Origin: CAYLMG01 sp964493425
GTDB taxonomy: Bacteria; Planctomycetota; Phycisphaerae; Sedimentisphaerales; Anaerobacaceae
Direction of reading: 5' to 3'
DNA: 57,730 bases
Assembly: GCA_964493425.1 (NCBI GenBank)
Contig: CAZBMW010000016.1
Location: forward strand, 1-57,730
The translations under genes and the position numbers were made by a program. Shown piece by piece: positions 17,122 through 25,790 of the stretch (positions are counted from its first letter, which is position 1; the number at the start of each line of letters is the position of its first letter). A model generated the notes under the pieces. That model was not told where the DNA came from. It ran no database searches and was given only the letters and a program-made list of their open reading frames with translations.

Positions 17122-18423
17122 ATGTTAACGAGAATATTGTTAGTTAATCCGCCGATATATGATTTTTCAGCCTACGACTTCTGGCTGAAACCATACGGTA
17201 TGCTCACGGTTGCGGGTTTCCTGCGCGGCAAGGCAGACTTTTCGCTTTTTGATTACCTTGACCGTGAACACGAATTTATGAGTAATCAGCCTGATCTAAT
17301 AAGCGATGAATGGGGTCGAGGCCGATTTTTTGAAGAAAAGATTCCAAGCCCGCCCTGCCTTTTTAATATACCCAGATATTTTCGCCGATTCGGTCTGCCG
17401 CGATATATGTTCCGGGATTTCCTGAAAAGAAACGAGATTTTTGATTTTGTGCTCATATCAACAACGATGACTTACTGGTATCCGGGCGCAAGAGAGGTGA
17501 TTGAAGATGTGCGAAGATTTCAGCCGAAAGCAAAAATCGTTCTCGGCGGCAACTATGTCACCCTATGCCCGGAGCACGCAAAAAAATCAAATGCGGATTT
17601 GATAGTTACCAACAACGAGCTGGAGCCTCTGTGGAAATACTTAGCCCTTGAGCCTGATATGAACCAGCCGGCACTATGGGAAACGTATGATAAGCTAAGG
17701 ACGGGTGTCTTGAAATTAAGTGACGGCTGCCCTTTTAACTGCACGTATTGTTCGGTACCGAAGGTTTACGGCAAATTCAAACCCAGGCCGATGGAAAGAT
17801 GCATTTCAGAACTGCAGCTTCTTATCAAACTCGGTGTTAGGAACATCGCCTTTTACGATGATGCTTTGCTATACGATTCAGAAAATGTACTTACGCCGTT
17901 TTTGAACGAAGTCATCAAACGTGAAATCAAGGTTAACTTTCATACGCCGAACGCCCTTAATGCCCGGTTTCTAACCGAGCAGTTGGCAGAAGTTATGGTA
18001 AATGCCGGCGTTAAAAGTTTTTATCTGGGTTACGAGAGCAGCTCGCTGCAGTGGCAAAAGAAGACAGGAGCGAAAGTCTTCGCAGCAGATTTGAATAAGG
18101 CGGTACACTTTCTAAAAAAAGCGGGCGCCGAAGGTAAGAATATAACCGCCTATCAAATCATCGGCCATCCTCTCAGTGACATTCAGGAGCTTGAGGAGTC
18201 GCTTGTTTTCGTGAACCGCCTGGGGATTCGCGGGATGCTCGCGGACTTTTCGCCTATCCCCGGCACACCGGATGGTGACCTTTGCAGTAAATGGGTTGAT
18301 ATGAACGAGCCTTTGATGCACAATAAGACAGCGTTTACGATTATTCGTCTCGGCTTCAACGAATCAAACCGTTTAAAAGAGCTGCAGCGTGAACTTAACC
18401 GAAACCTGTCCTCGCATCTATAA
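17122..18423 (+). CDS. B12-binding-type radical SAM protein
   Basis: About 433 residues from ATG 17122 (an in-frame TTG at 17101 would add 7; neither has a good Shine-Dalgarno). The N-terminal part ILLVNPPIYDF...LKPYGMLTVAGFL, with VLGGNYVTLCPEHA later, is the Rossmann-like cobalamin-binding type region. The radical SAM motif is LSDGCPFNCTYCSVP (CxxxCxxC, about residues 198-205), binding the 4Fe-4S cluster that cleaves S-adenosylmethionine; FYDDALLY and FYLGYESSS are typical barrel strands. The reaction cannot be assigned: members methylate unactivated carbons or modify lipids, cofactors or tRNA. No obvious partner gene is nearby. Confidence 0.85.
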   Translation: MLTRILLVNPPIYDFSAYDFWLKPYGMLTVAGFLRGKADFSLFDYLDREHEFMSNQPDLISDEWGRGRFFEEKIPSPPCLFNIPRYFRRFGLPRYMFRDFLKRNEIFDFVLISTTMTYWYPGAREVIEDVRRFQPKAKIVLGGNYVTLCPEHAKKSNADLIVTNNELEPLWKYLALEPDMNQPALWETYDKLRTGVLKLSDGCPFNCTYCSVPKVYGKFKPRPMERCISELQLLIKLGVRNIAFYDDALLYDSENVLTPFLNEVIKREIKVNFHTPNALNARFLTEQLAEVMVNAGVKSFYLGYESSSLQWQKKTGAKVFAADLNKAVHFLKKAGAEGKNITAYQIIGHPLSDIQELEESLVFVNRLGIRGMLADFSPIPGTPDGDLCSKWVDMNEPLMHNKTAFTIIRLGFNESNRLKELQRELNRNLSSHL

Positions 18424-18457
18424 TGCAGCTACAAAGGTATACCTGCATCAGCCGTCT

Positions 18458-19567
18458 TTACTTACAAGCTGCTGCGGTTAATTCAACTTCAAACAAAAGT
18501 TCAGGCCGACAGATATCGCAAATTGCTGTCACCAAAGGCCAGTCAAAATCGCTCTTTAAACCGTTAAATATCCGCTCAACATCGGTTGTTTTACAGTAAG
18601 CTGTAACCTGCACAACGTCTTTGGTAGTACAGTTCATATCGTTTAGGACAGCACGCACATTATCTATGGTTGTATTTATCTGGCCCAGGGCATCACCAGC
18701 ACATATCGTAGCTCCGCTGGCGCTGATAGAGGCGGTGCCGGAGATAAACACCGTTTGGCCCGCCGGTGTAACTACCCGTGAAGCGCGCGAAAAAGCCGAG
18801 CCATATTCAAGGGCACTGCGCTGTTTTCCGCCTGCCTGAAGATACTTAATGGTACCTGGTGGTTGCAGAACAGCCGTCAGGTCCATCGAACATGCAGCAC
18901 CGTCAGCCGGACAAAGTCCTATTCCAGTACTAGCCGGCATCGGCAACCGCGGAGCTTCCGTGAGGATTCCGTGCTCGCTGAAAAACTGATTTCTAACCTG
19001 GTTAAAATCATCATACCACAAGGTTATATTACGCAGCCAAATCCACGTCCGTGGTACTGAAAGAAAATCGGCTCCGAATTGTTTGAGGATTGATTCGGCC
19101 TTTTCCAGCATGGCTTGTGCCTGCTGTATCGGCTGGCCTGCCTTCGGGGCAGAGATAGACGAAAGACCGAGATAATGACAGCCCTGTGCCTTCACAACAC
19201 GGCCTCTGGGAACATCTTCCAAACAAACCACTTGCGGGCAGGTTTCTGTGCTGATGGCGTGAACTTGAACTCCGGCAAGCGGGCCCGACAATCCTTCCCC
19301 GCAGATAAGATAGCTCGGGGCAACACTATCGTCAATATCACCGTAAATTTTTGAACGTATCTTAGAGACCTTTTCAATAGCATCTTCAGCGGCAAAAACT
19401 CGTTCCTGAAAAACGTGAGCACGTTTCGAGCAAAGAATGTCCCGGATTCCGGAGAACATCTGCTCGGCTTGCTTCTGCAAGGGTATTTTTGTCCGCGGCG
19501 CAACTGAAATATAAATTTCAGTAGCGCTTTGAGACTCCGTTGTCCGTATTCTCAGGTCCACTGTCAT
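18458..19567 (-). CDS. RidA-family protein with chorismatase (FkbO/Hyg5)-like architecture
   Basis: 369 residues, about three times a normal RidA. The C-terminal about 125 residues are RidA-like (GQTVFISGTASISASG, GDALGQINTTIDNVRAVLNDM, then CRPELLFEVELTA). The N-terminal half contains GCHYLGLSS...QAQAMLEKAESILKQFG and SVPRTWIWLRNITLWYDDFNQVRNQFF, the arrangement of chorismatase-type enzymes that hydrolyse chorismate to dihydroxycyclohexadiene or hydroxybenzoate products. Family placement is by resemblance; I could not check active-site residues, and no natural-product cluster lies next to it. A possible promoter is at 19636-19665. It is followed convergently by the radical SAM gene. Confidence 0.7.
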   Translation of the reverse strand: MTVDLRIRTTESQSATEIYISVAPRTKIPLQKQAEQMFSGIRDILCSKRAHVFQERVFAAEDAIEKVSKIRSKIYGDIDDSVAPSYLICGEGLSGPLAGVQVHAISTETCPQVVCLEDVPRGRVVKAQGCHYLGLSSISAPKAGQPIQQAQAMLEKAESILKQFGADFLSVPRTWIWLRNITLWYDDFNQVRNQFFSEHGILTEAPRLPMPASTGIGLCPADGAACSMDLTAVLQPPGTIKYLQAGGKQRSALEYGSAFSRASRVVTPAGQTVFISGTASISASGATICAGDALGQINTTIDNVRAVLNDMNCTTKDVVQVTAYCKTTDVERIFNGLKSDFDWPLVTAICDICRPELLFEVELTAAACK

Positions 19568-19635
19568 AGCAAATTCCCACTTTTACTTGTAAGAGAGTTA
19601 CTTATAAGATGTTACCATAATCTGCTTACAGCACA

Positions 19636-19665
19636 AGTATAGTATATCGGCGGCGAAACAATCAA
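19636..19665 (-). promoter_or_regulatory. Possible promoter for the RidA/chorismatase-like gene
   Basis: Leftward: TTGATT (19665-19660), 18-nt spacer, TATACT (19641-19636). Transcription would begin near 19629, about 60 nt before the ATG. Confidence 0.4.
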
Positions 19666-19761
19666 TATTTGATTGTAAAGATGCTTTTTCCGCCGGATGA
19701 ATGCTAACCAGCCAGGTTGATGTTAATTTACAGGGCCTAACCGGCATTTTAAAAGGTCTGC

Positions 19762-21348
19762 TTACTCTCGCTCTCCCAAATATTGGTCAAGGGGCTGTTC
19801 CGGCTTCTGCGTGGGAGTTGCCATTGAAATAGGCATATCAACGAAGATTTGGGCCGGACTTCGAACAACCTTTGCCAGCTTTTCGCCGGTAAACGGCACT
19901 GGCCCTATAACAAGTTCGGCTGTGTTATAAGTCAAAAGGCACGAGTCATAATAAGTTGGGTCTTTCTGCGGTAACAGCAGAGGTTTATAAGCCTTGCCTG
20001 ACCGGTCAATATAAGCAATATAAAGTCTGGTAAAATCGCCGTAATCTCTCTTGCTGCTGAATATTATCCATCGGCTATTACTGGACCAGCTATGCCAGGA
20101 TTCACTTTGGTCGCTGTTAACTTCCAGCCGACGATATTCATACCTTCCCGTGCGTTGTGCTTCTTCAATATCCACGAGGAACAAATCGCTGCTTTTCTGC
20201 CAGGTGGGGAAATAGCCGTAGTCGAACATGCAAAACGATAGCCACCGCCCGTCCGGACTCGTTCGCGGCGCGCCAATGCTTTTACCCGCCTTGTCAGATG
20301 AAATTACCGTTTCCAGCTGGCCCCACTCGTCGCTTTCAATATCGTAGCCTATTCTGACCAAATCATATTTAACTTCCTTATAGCGGTCAGGCGGTATTGT
20401 GGTCTGGCTCGACCACAGTATCGGAGCACTACAAAAATAAAGGTAACGGCCGTCAGCTGACCATACCGGCCAGGTTTCCAAGCGTTCTTTTTGCGCAAAC
20501 TTCGGCGAAATCCGTATACCCTTTGCGTCAACCAGATAATATGCAAGCGAAGAATTAAGGTCAACAGTATCACGAATCTCACCCCTGGCAGAATGAAAGA
20601 ACATAGGTAAATTAATTATAGAAAACACTGCCATCTTTCCGCTGGGATGCCACGCGGCGTACCCGAACTTCGCCTCGATTTTATTGACCGCATCACTTTC
20701 AACAAAGATGGTAGAAGTACCGTATTCGAAGCTGCGTATACCTATTAACATCTTATTGGGGCGGTTCCCGGAAAACGTATGGCAGTTCAAACAGCCACTT
20801 ATACCCAAATACCCATCGTCCAAAACGAGCGATTCATCGAAGTTTTCCAAATTACGCTGATAAATACCCATCCTGCCGTGATAGTGAATAAATGTCGGGT
20901 GCATTTTTCTATAGACAACAAAGGCATCTATATCCTCACTGGCAATCCTGTTAGTAATAGTGCCAAACCGGTTCCACTGATTATTTTTCGTTTTTACAAA
21001 AACATCAAAATGTAGTTCCTGGCCCCTATTTGCATCGAGAAGTCTGTGCCACGATTTTTGGGGGATTACGATTTTAGGCGTTTTGCTCAAAACCTCTATC
21101 TGCTTTCCTTTCTTGGAATATATTCTTGCGCAGTAATACAAACCGTCTTCCTGAACCACAAAATTCAATGGGGCAATGTTTGCAGGAATAACAACATCTG
21201 TATAATCGGGGCGAATATTCGCAGGCCGGTCAATAGAGCTAAACTCTTCTATTGATACCTTTCCATAGTGTAAGGTGTAGACAAAAGCGCCGAGCAACAA
21301 TGCCACAAGCACCAGGCCCAATAACAAGTATCGATAGTATTTATTCAT
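19762..21348 (-). CDS. Membrane-anchored TolB-like beta-propeller with one CxxCH haem motif
   Basis: 528 residues. An N-terminal hydrophobic helix (about 7-28) anchors it, and the rest faces outward. Residues about 40-150 form an unknown beta domain beginning with IRPDYTDVVIPANIAPLNF. GCLNCHTF (about 190) is a CxxCH motif that could bind one c-type haem. From about 220 on, TolB/PD40-like propeller blades recur (AAWHPSGKMAVF, WPVWSADGRYLYF, PRTSPDGRWLSF, WHSWSSNSRWIIFSS). Proteins of this build, paired with a large membrane protein, occur in Bacteroidetes and Planctomycetes, but I know of no proven function. Its start overlaps the upstream membrane-protein gene by 4 nt, so the two are translationally coupled. 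Confidence 0.75.
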   Translation of the reverse strand: MNKYYRYLLLGLVLVALLLGAFVYTLHYGKVSIEEFSSIDRPANIRPDYTDVVIPANIAPLNFVVQEDGLYYCARIYSKKGKQIEVLSKTPKIVIPQKSWHRLLDANRGQELHFDVFVKTKNNQWNRFGTITNRIASEDIDAFVVYRKMHPTFIHYHGRMGIYQRNLENFDESLVLDDGYLGISGCLNCHTFSGNRPNKMLIGIRSFEYGTSTIFVESDAVNKIEAKFGYAAWHPSGKMAVFSIINLPMFFHSARGEIRDTVDLNSSLAYYLVDAKGIRISPKFAQKERLETWPVWSADGRYLYFCSAPILWSSQTTIPPDRYKEVKYDLVRIGYDIESDEWGQLETVISSDKAGKSIGAPRTSPDGRWLSFCMFDYGYFPTWQKSSDLFLVDIEEAQRTGRYEYRRLEVNSDQSESWHSWSSNSRWIIFSSKRDYGDFTRLYIAYIDRSGKAYKPLLLPQKDPTYYDSCLLTYNTAELVIGPVPFTGEKLAKVVRSPAQIFVDMPISMATPTQKPEQPLDQYLGERE

Positions 21349-23270
21349 TTTTTTAGCCCCGAGACAACATAAGCATAATAAAAGAAATAACTGTCGCCAT
21401 AAAGCTTTGACAGTTCGGCAAGTGTTATCCGCCCTTCTGTCTCGTAATTGCTGGCAAGCTGTAAAAAAGTCCCGAATCGCCGCTGAGATTCGTCACTGAT
21501 TTTGCGCCCGTGCAGGTCAACCTCTTTTTGAGTCTTAAACATATACATTAATATTGCTTCCTCATATAGCCGGGGAATCTCTCGATAATCAAAATCATCC
21601 AGGCGAGCAAAGTTCTGTATAAACTCGTCAAGTTGCTTGTTCAGCATATACCATGCCATCAGATACTCGAAAGCCATCTTGTTCTTCCTGTTCCTGTCCA
21701 ATAAATCAGAAAGCACCTTTTCAACAGAAAATACAAGCGAGCCCTTGTCTTTTTCAGGCATCAAGCCCCGCAGATTCTGAATCTCCTTATCTGTTGACAG
21801 TGCAGGGTCCGCCTCAAGTCGCTGAAGATAATCTTCGGCCCAGCGAGAATAAAACAAAGTCTTAGACAGTGCTCCAAGATAAACCCGTGCGGTATCGATA
21901 TCTCCCTTGGCCATTTTGACCATGGCCAGCCTTTTGAGAATCAACGGGCGCTCTCCATACATCTCTAAAGAAGCTATCAGCTCACGCTCACAATGGTTAA
22001 TAATGCCCAGGTCGTAAAGAGTATCGAATCTTCGCCAGTACTCAAGCATATCATACTCAACAGTAAGCAACAGCCTTCTTGTAGTCTGCAGATAACTAAA
22101 CATATCATAGGGCAGCCGGCCGGTATGATATAAGGCACGGTTGACCGTATGGACTATAAGATGATTAAGAGGCCGATGCCGGCTTACCGATATGGTTTTC
22201 TGCCAGTCTCTATGACAGGCATAGTAATCAACCTCGAACATTGTTTTTCGCCGGTAATCACGTGAAAAGTAGATTGCGGCCACGACCATGAAAAAAATAA
22301 CCAGCAATTCAAAATCAACGGCCCACCTTGTCCTTGAGACTGCTGGCGTCTCTGATTTCTCACAAGCCTCCGGCGATTTTCGTTCCTGCTGCCCATTGTC
22401 AGCTTCCGACTGCGGGTTTGATTCGTCCGACGATAAAGCCGCCTTGATAGCAGGTTGACGCAGGAGCACCTGGGCAATTGCAATTGCAGGCAGTAACAAG
22501 TAAAGCGCATAAACCGCCTCTATCATTAACTTACGGCTGGTAAAAGAAACAATCTTCCAGGAAACAGGCAGTAATTCACTATAAGCATTAATTACGCTTA
22601 CATTAAAGACCAGAACCCCTATAAGATACGGCAGCACAGCGGCTGATAAGAAACATAATATACCCGTCCCGAACCGGCGACTGAAAAAGATTTCGTAAAT
22701 CCCGCAGACCACCGCAAACAGCATATACGCCGCACCGGCAATTATATACAGAGAAACGGACAGAATTAAAAATAAAAGCACACGCAGCAGTCGCTTTTGA
22801 GGTGCCGCTTTGATATAAAGGCACAAAAAAGCCAGCGCAGCTAATAAAGCCGTCGTGGTGGTAAAGTGATACGTATACTTATTATAAGTCATAAGCAAAA
22901 GAATTGCCGGAACAAATCTGACAAAATGATAACGAGCTGCCTTTACGGCTTTTAAAAAATAGCCCGTACATGCGCAAATCAGAAATGCGTGCACCGTTAA
23001 GACAAGCGCCCCCGCCCAGGAATAATATAGCAACTGAGACAAAAAGGCACTTATGTATTCAACCAGTCCTCCGGGATGCCAGACACTCTCGTGGAAAAAA
23101 GGCCAGCCTAAATAGAAAACCGGAAAATTCGTGAGCTCGCCGCCGCCGTGATAGATAAGGCGGGGGTCAACCTCGAACAAAAGATACAGGTAAAAAAGCA
23201 CAAAAAAAATAAGGCTCCGTTTTAACTTGTCACGGCCCTGACCGAATGTTCTCGAAAACGAAACAGTCAC
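21345..23270 (-). CDS. Large membrane protein (DUF6057-like), partner of the propeller protein
   Basis: 641 residues from a GTG at 23268-23270 with AAGG 8 nt upstream; a TTG 15 nt earlier is less likely. The N-terminal half holds about nine hydrophobic helices; an early outer loop reads YHGGGELTNFPVFYLGWPFF. A hydrophilic, charged loop (about 285-325) precedes the last helix. The C-terminal half (about 350-641) is soluble and helical with TPR-like character (KRLAMVKMAKGDIDTARVYL). The sequence resembles the DUF6057 family, which I assign from memory and not with certainty. It overlaps the next gene by ATGA (21345-21348). Function unknown. Confidence 0.7.
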   Translation of the reverse strand: MTVSFSRTFGQGRDKLKRSLIFFVLFYLYLLFEVDPRLIYHGGGELTNFPVFYLGWPFFHESVWHPGGLVEYISAFLSQLLYYSWAGALVLTVHAFLICACTGYFLKAVKAARYHFVRFVPAILLLMTYNKYTYHFTTTTALLAALAFLCLYIKAAPQKRLLRVLLFLILSVSLYIIAGAAYMLFAVVCGIYEIFFSRRFGTGILCFLSAAVLPYLIGVLVFNVSVINAYSELLPVSWKIVSFTSRKLMIEAVYALYLLLPAIAIAQVLLRQPAIKAALSSDESNPQSEADNGQQERKSPEACEKSETPAVSRTRWAVDFELLVIFFMVVAAIYFSRDYRRKTMFEVDYYACHRDWQKTISVSRHRPLNHLIVHTVNRALYHTGRLPYDMFSYLQTTRRLLLTVEYDMLEYWRRFDTLYDLGIINHCERELIASLEMYGERPLILKRLAMVKMAKGDIDTARVYLGALSKTLFYSRWAEDYLQRLEADPALSTDKEIQNLRGLMPEKDKGSLVFSVEKVLSDLLDRNRKNKMAFEYLMAWYMLNKQLDEFIQNFARLDDFDYREIPRLYEEAILMYMFKTQKEVDLHGRKISDESQRRFGTFLQLASNYETEGRITLAELSKLYGDSYFFYYAYVVSGLKK

Positions 23271-23400
23271 TATTCTAACCTTCAAAAAATATAAATATCA
23301 CACTCGACTAATACTAATTTCGGCACTAATAATACCTCATCTAAAATAAAAAATAAATGCTCTTCCCACAAAAACAAATTTGCTAAGTAAATAAGGTAAA

Positions 23401-23429
23401 TTGACTTCAGCCGTCCAAATTGATACATT
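23401..23429 (+). promoter_or_regulatory. Possible promoter ahead of the unknown gene and miaB
   Basis: TTGACT (23401-23406), 17-nt spacer, TACATT (23424-23429), about 100 nt before the ATG at 23534. Confidence 0.4.
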
Positions 23430-23533
23430 CAATAAACTGTATAAAAAAACGTCTGCTTTAAAAGTGCCTAGTACCGGATAAATAAGCTTAAAAGTGTAAT
23501 TATTTAAACTCATCGATAGGAGTCCAAAATAAT

Positions 23534-24289
23534 ATGGATTATGAAAAACTAATTGAAAAGTTAATTTCTGGAATGGACGTAAATTCCGGATCAGGAAGGA
23601 AGAAAGCATACAACAAGTGTATAGACTATGCGGAAAAAAACTTCAAATCACCAATGGATTATAATTCCTTCGTTGCCCAGGCCGCCAAAATACTCGACCA
23701 GGTACCCTGCAGAAAGGATACTGCCGCTGTATCGACACCATCAACTGGCAACGAAAAGCTCCATCTAACATATTCTCAGCAAACTGGGCCGGTTCTGACA
23801 GGAAGTAAATCAGGCCTTTTATACTTATCTAAATTATTGGCGAACCTAGCTGCCTCGGAGGAAGAAAATGACCATACTCATCTTTACCACGACGAGTTTC
23901 CTATGTACGGAAAGACATTTCCTTTAACGATATACCTCGAAGATGACTCCTGGTTTCTCAAACACGCAAATGAATCCTCTGGAACTGAACAAACTCCTGA
24001 AGTAGAACACCCATATCGCCAGCTCGACCCCAATAGCATCGCGGCCTTTGCGGTCCTCGATGAAGTTCCACCGACAATGCCAATAATAAAAGGCAACATA
24101 TATAAGGTTCAATCTTGTAAAAAATATAAAAACGAGGATGTCTGGATTAAAGGTATTTCGGAAGAATCTGAACGTCTTTTCTTGTTCACGTTTGAGAATG
24201 ACGAGAACGTTTTATCTCAGATTGCTTTAGACATTGACGACCCTGCAATTTTTTTCCTGACAAAAGATGATGTTGAAAAACTTAAATAG
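23534..24289 (+). CDS. Unknown soluble protein
   Basis: 251 residues, not recognised. No signal peptide or membrane helix. It starts with a helical, lysine-rich region (about 1-60), continues with a Ser/Thr/Pro-containing linker and ends in an acidic, beta-rich half (about 130-251; several EDD/DEVPP stretches). GGAG lies 12 nt before the ATG. The stop is 9 nt before the miaB start, so it is probably cotranscribed with miaB. Base composition is somewhat more AT-rich than miaB. No functional guess is justified. Confidence 0.75.
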   Translation: MDYEKLIEKLISGMDVNSGSGRKKAYNKCIDYAEKNFKSPMDYNSFVAQAAKILDQVPCRKDTAAVSTPSTGNEKLHLTYSQQTGPVLTGSKSGLLYLSKLLANLAASEEENDHTHLYHDEFPMYGKTFPLTIYLEDDSWFLKHANESSGTEQTPEVEHPYRQLDPNSIAAFAVLDEVPPTMPIIKGNIYKVQSCKKYKNEDVWIKGISEESERLFLFTFENDENVLSQIALDIDDPAIFFLTKDDVEKLK

Positions 24290-24298
24290 CAAACAACA

Positions 24299-25675
24299 AT
24301 GACAAAAAGTATATCAATTAAAACTTACGGCTGCCAGATGAACAAGCTGGACTCGGCACTGGTGCAGGCTGCTTTAAAAGAGGCCGGCTTCGAGATTACC
24401 GATGACGAAAAAAAATCGGATGCAGTGTTAATAAATACCTGCTCGGTTCGCGAGCACGCCGAGCAAAGAGTCCTCTCACATCTCGGACACCTTAAACACA
24501 TTAAAGAAAGCAAACCTGAGCTGGTAGTAGCTGTCTTCGGCTGTATGGCACAACGGCTGGGTCAGCAGTTACTTGACCACCCTGCCGTCGATATCGTATG
24601 CGGGCCGGGACAAATCCCAAAAATTGCTGACTTTGTCAAAGAGGCACTAACTGAAAACAAAAAGACGGTCGCTGTAACAGATAATATTCGTACGAGCTCG
24701 CCTGAAAACGCCGAGCTTGAGGATTTCGAATGTGTTTACGATAGCGACAATAAGGTAATTCCCGGCCAGGCGTTTGTCCGCGTGATGAGGGGCTGTAACA
24801 ATTTCTGCTCATACTGCATCGTTCCCTATGTTCGCGGCCCCGAGGTCTCACGCCCGCCCGAAAAAATCATCGAGCAAACAAAAAAACTCGCTGCCGAAGG
24901 CACAAAGCAGGTAACACTATTGGGACAGGCTGTAAACTTTTATAAATACAAATCAGGCGATAAAACCTACCGCCTATCGGATATTCTCGAAATGGTAAAC
25001 AATATCGAAGGCATCGAGTGGATAAGGTTCGTTACAAATTATCCTTCCGAGGACGATTTCGTACGGATTTGTGAGGTGATGCATAACTTGCCGAAGGTTT
25101 GTCACCACCTTCATATGCCGGCACAATCAGGCTCGGATAAGATACTTAAGTCAATGAACCGCAGATACACCCCTAAGGGGTATCTCAGCCTGATAGAAAC
25201 TGCAAGAAGAATCGAGCCGCAAATCGCCGTCGCAAGTGACTTCATTGTCGGCTTTCCGTCTGAAACGGACGAGGACTTTCAAAAGACAGTTGAGCTTGTC
25301 AAAAAAGCGCGATTTAAAAATTGCTTTGTTTTTAAATATTCGACCAGGCCGGGAACAGCAGGCGAAAATAAATTCGAAGATAACGTTCCCGCTGAAATCA
25401 AAAGGCAAAGAAATATCGAGCTTTTAGCCGTTCAGGAAAAAATAGGCGGGCAACTGAGTAAAGACTTTCTCGGCAAAACTGTAAAGGTTCTGGTTGAAGG
25501 GCCGAGTAAAAAATCCCACCAAAAGGCCCAAAACCTGCAGCTTGTCGGCAGAACAGATACCGACTGGATAGTAATTTTCGAAGGTGACTACAAACTTGCC
25601 GGCCGATTTGCCAACATCCACATCACAAAGACAAGCCCGCTCACACTATTCGGCAAAATCGCCTCTGCAGAATAA
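24299..25675 (+). CDS. miaB: tRNA-2-methylthio-N6-dimethylallyladenosine synthase
   Basis: 458 residues, normal length for this methylthiotransferase. The N-terminal UPF0004 domain supplies three cysteines for the auxiliary 4Fe-4S cluster (TYGCQMN about residue 12, NTCSVRE about 48, FGCMAQR about 81). The radical SAM motif is RGCNNFCSYCIVPYVRG (about 165). A C-terminal TRAM domain (about 375-440) binds tRNA. It adds a methylthio group to i6A37 of tRNAs reading codons that start with U. MiaB rather than MtaB or RimO is favoured by the KTYGCQMNKLDS start and IVPYVRGPEVSRP. Confidence 0.95.
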   Translation: MTKSISIKTYGCQMNKLDSALVQAALKEAGFEITDDEKKSDAVLINTCSVREHAEQRVLSHLGHLKHIKESKPELVVAVFGCMAQRLGQQLLDHPAVDIVCGPGQIPKIADFVKEALTENKKTVAVTDNIRTSSPENAELEDFECVYDSDNKVIPGQAFVRVMRGCNNFCSYCIVPYVRGPEVSRPPEKIIEQTKKLAAEGTKQVTLLGQAVNFYKYKSGDKTYRLSDILEMVNNIEGIEWIRFVTNYPSEDDFVRICEVMHNLPKVCHHLHMPAQSGSDKILKSMNRRYTPKGYLSLIETARRIEPQIAVASDFIVGFPSETDEDFQKTVELVKKARFKNCFVFKYSTRPGTAGENKFEDNVPAEIKRQRNIELLAVQEKIGGQLSKDFLGKTVKVLVEGPSKKSHQKAQNLQLVGRTDTDWIVIFEGDYKLAGRFANIHITKTSPLTLFGKIASAE

Positions 25676-25705
25676 TCCGCATACATATTCGTTTCATATT
25701 AATTA

Positions 25706-25733
25706 TTGCAGGTATCGCGCAGCCTGTTATAAT
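25706..25733 (+). promoter_or_regulatory. Promoter for the symporter-galactokinase-pyrKD operon
   Basis: TTGCAG (25706-25711), 16-nt spacer, perfect TATAAT (25728-25733). Transcription would begin near 25740, about 50 nt before the ATG at 25791. Confidence 0.6.
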
Positions 25734-25790
25734 TACGCGAAATCAGGTTTCAGGGACTGAAAATTGTCAAATTTATGGAAGGATAAAATT

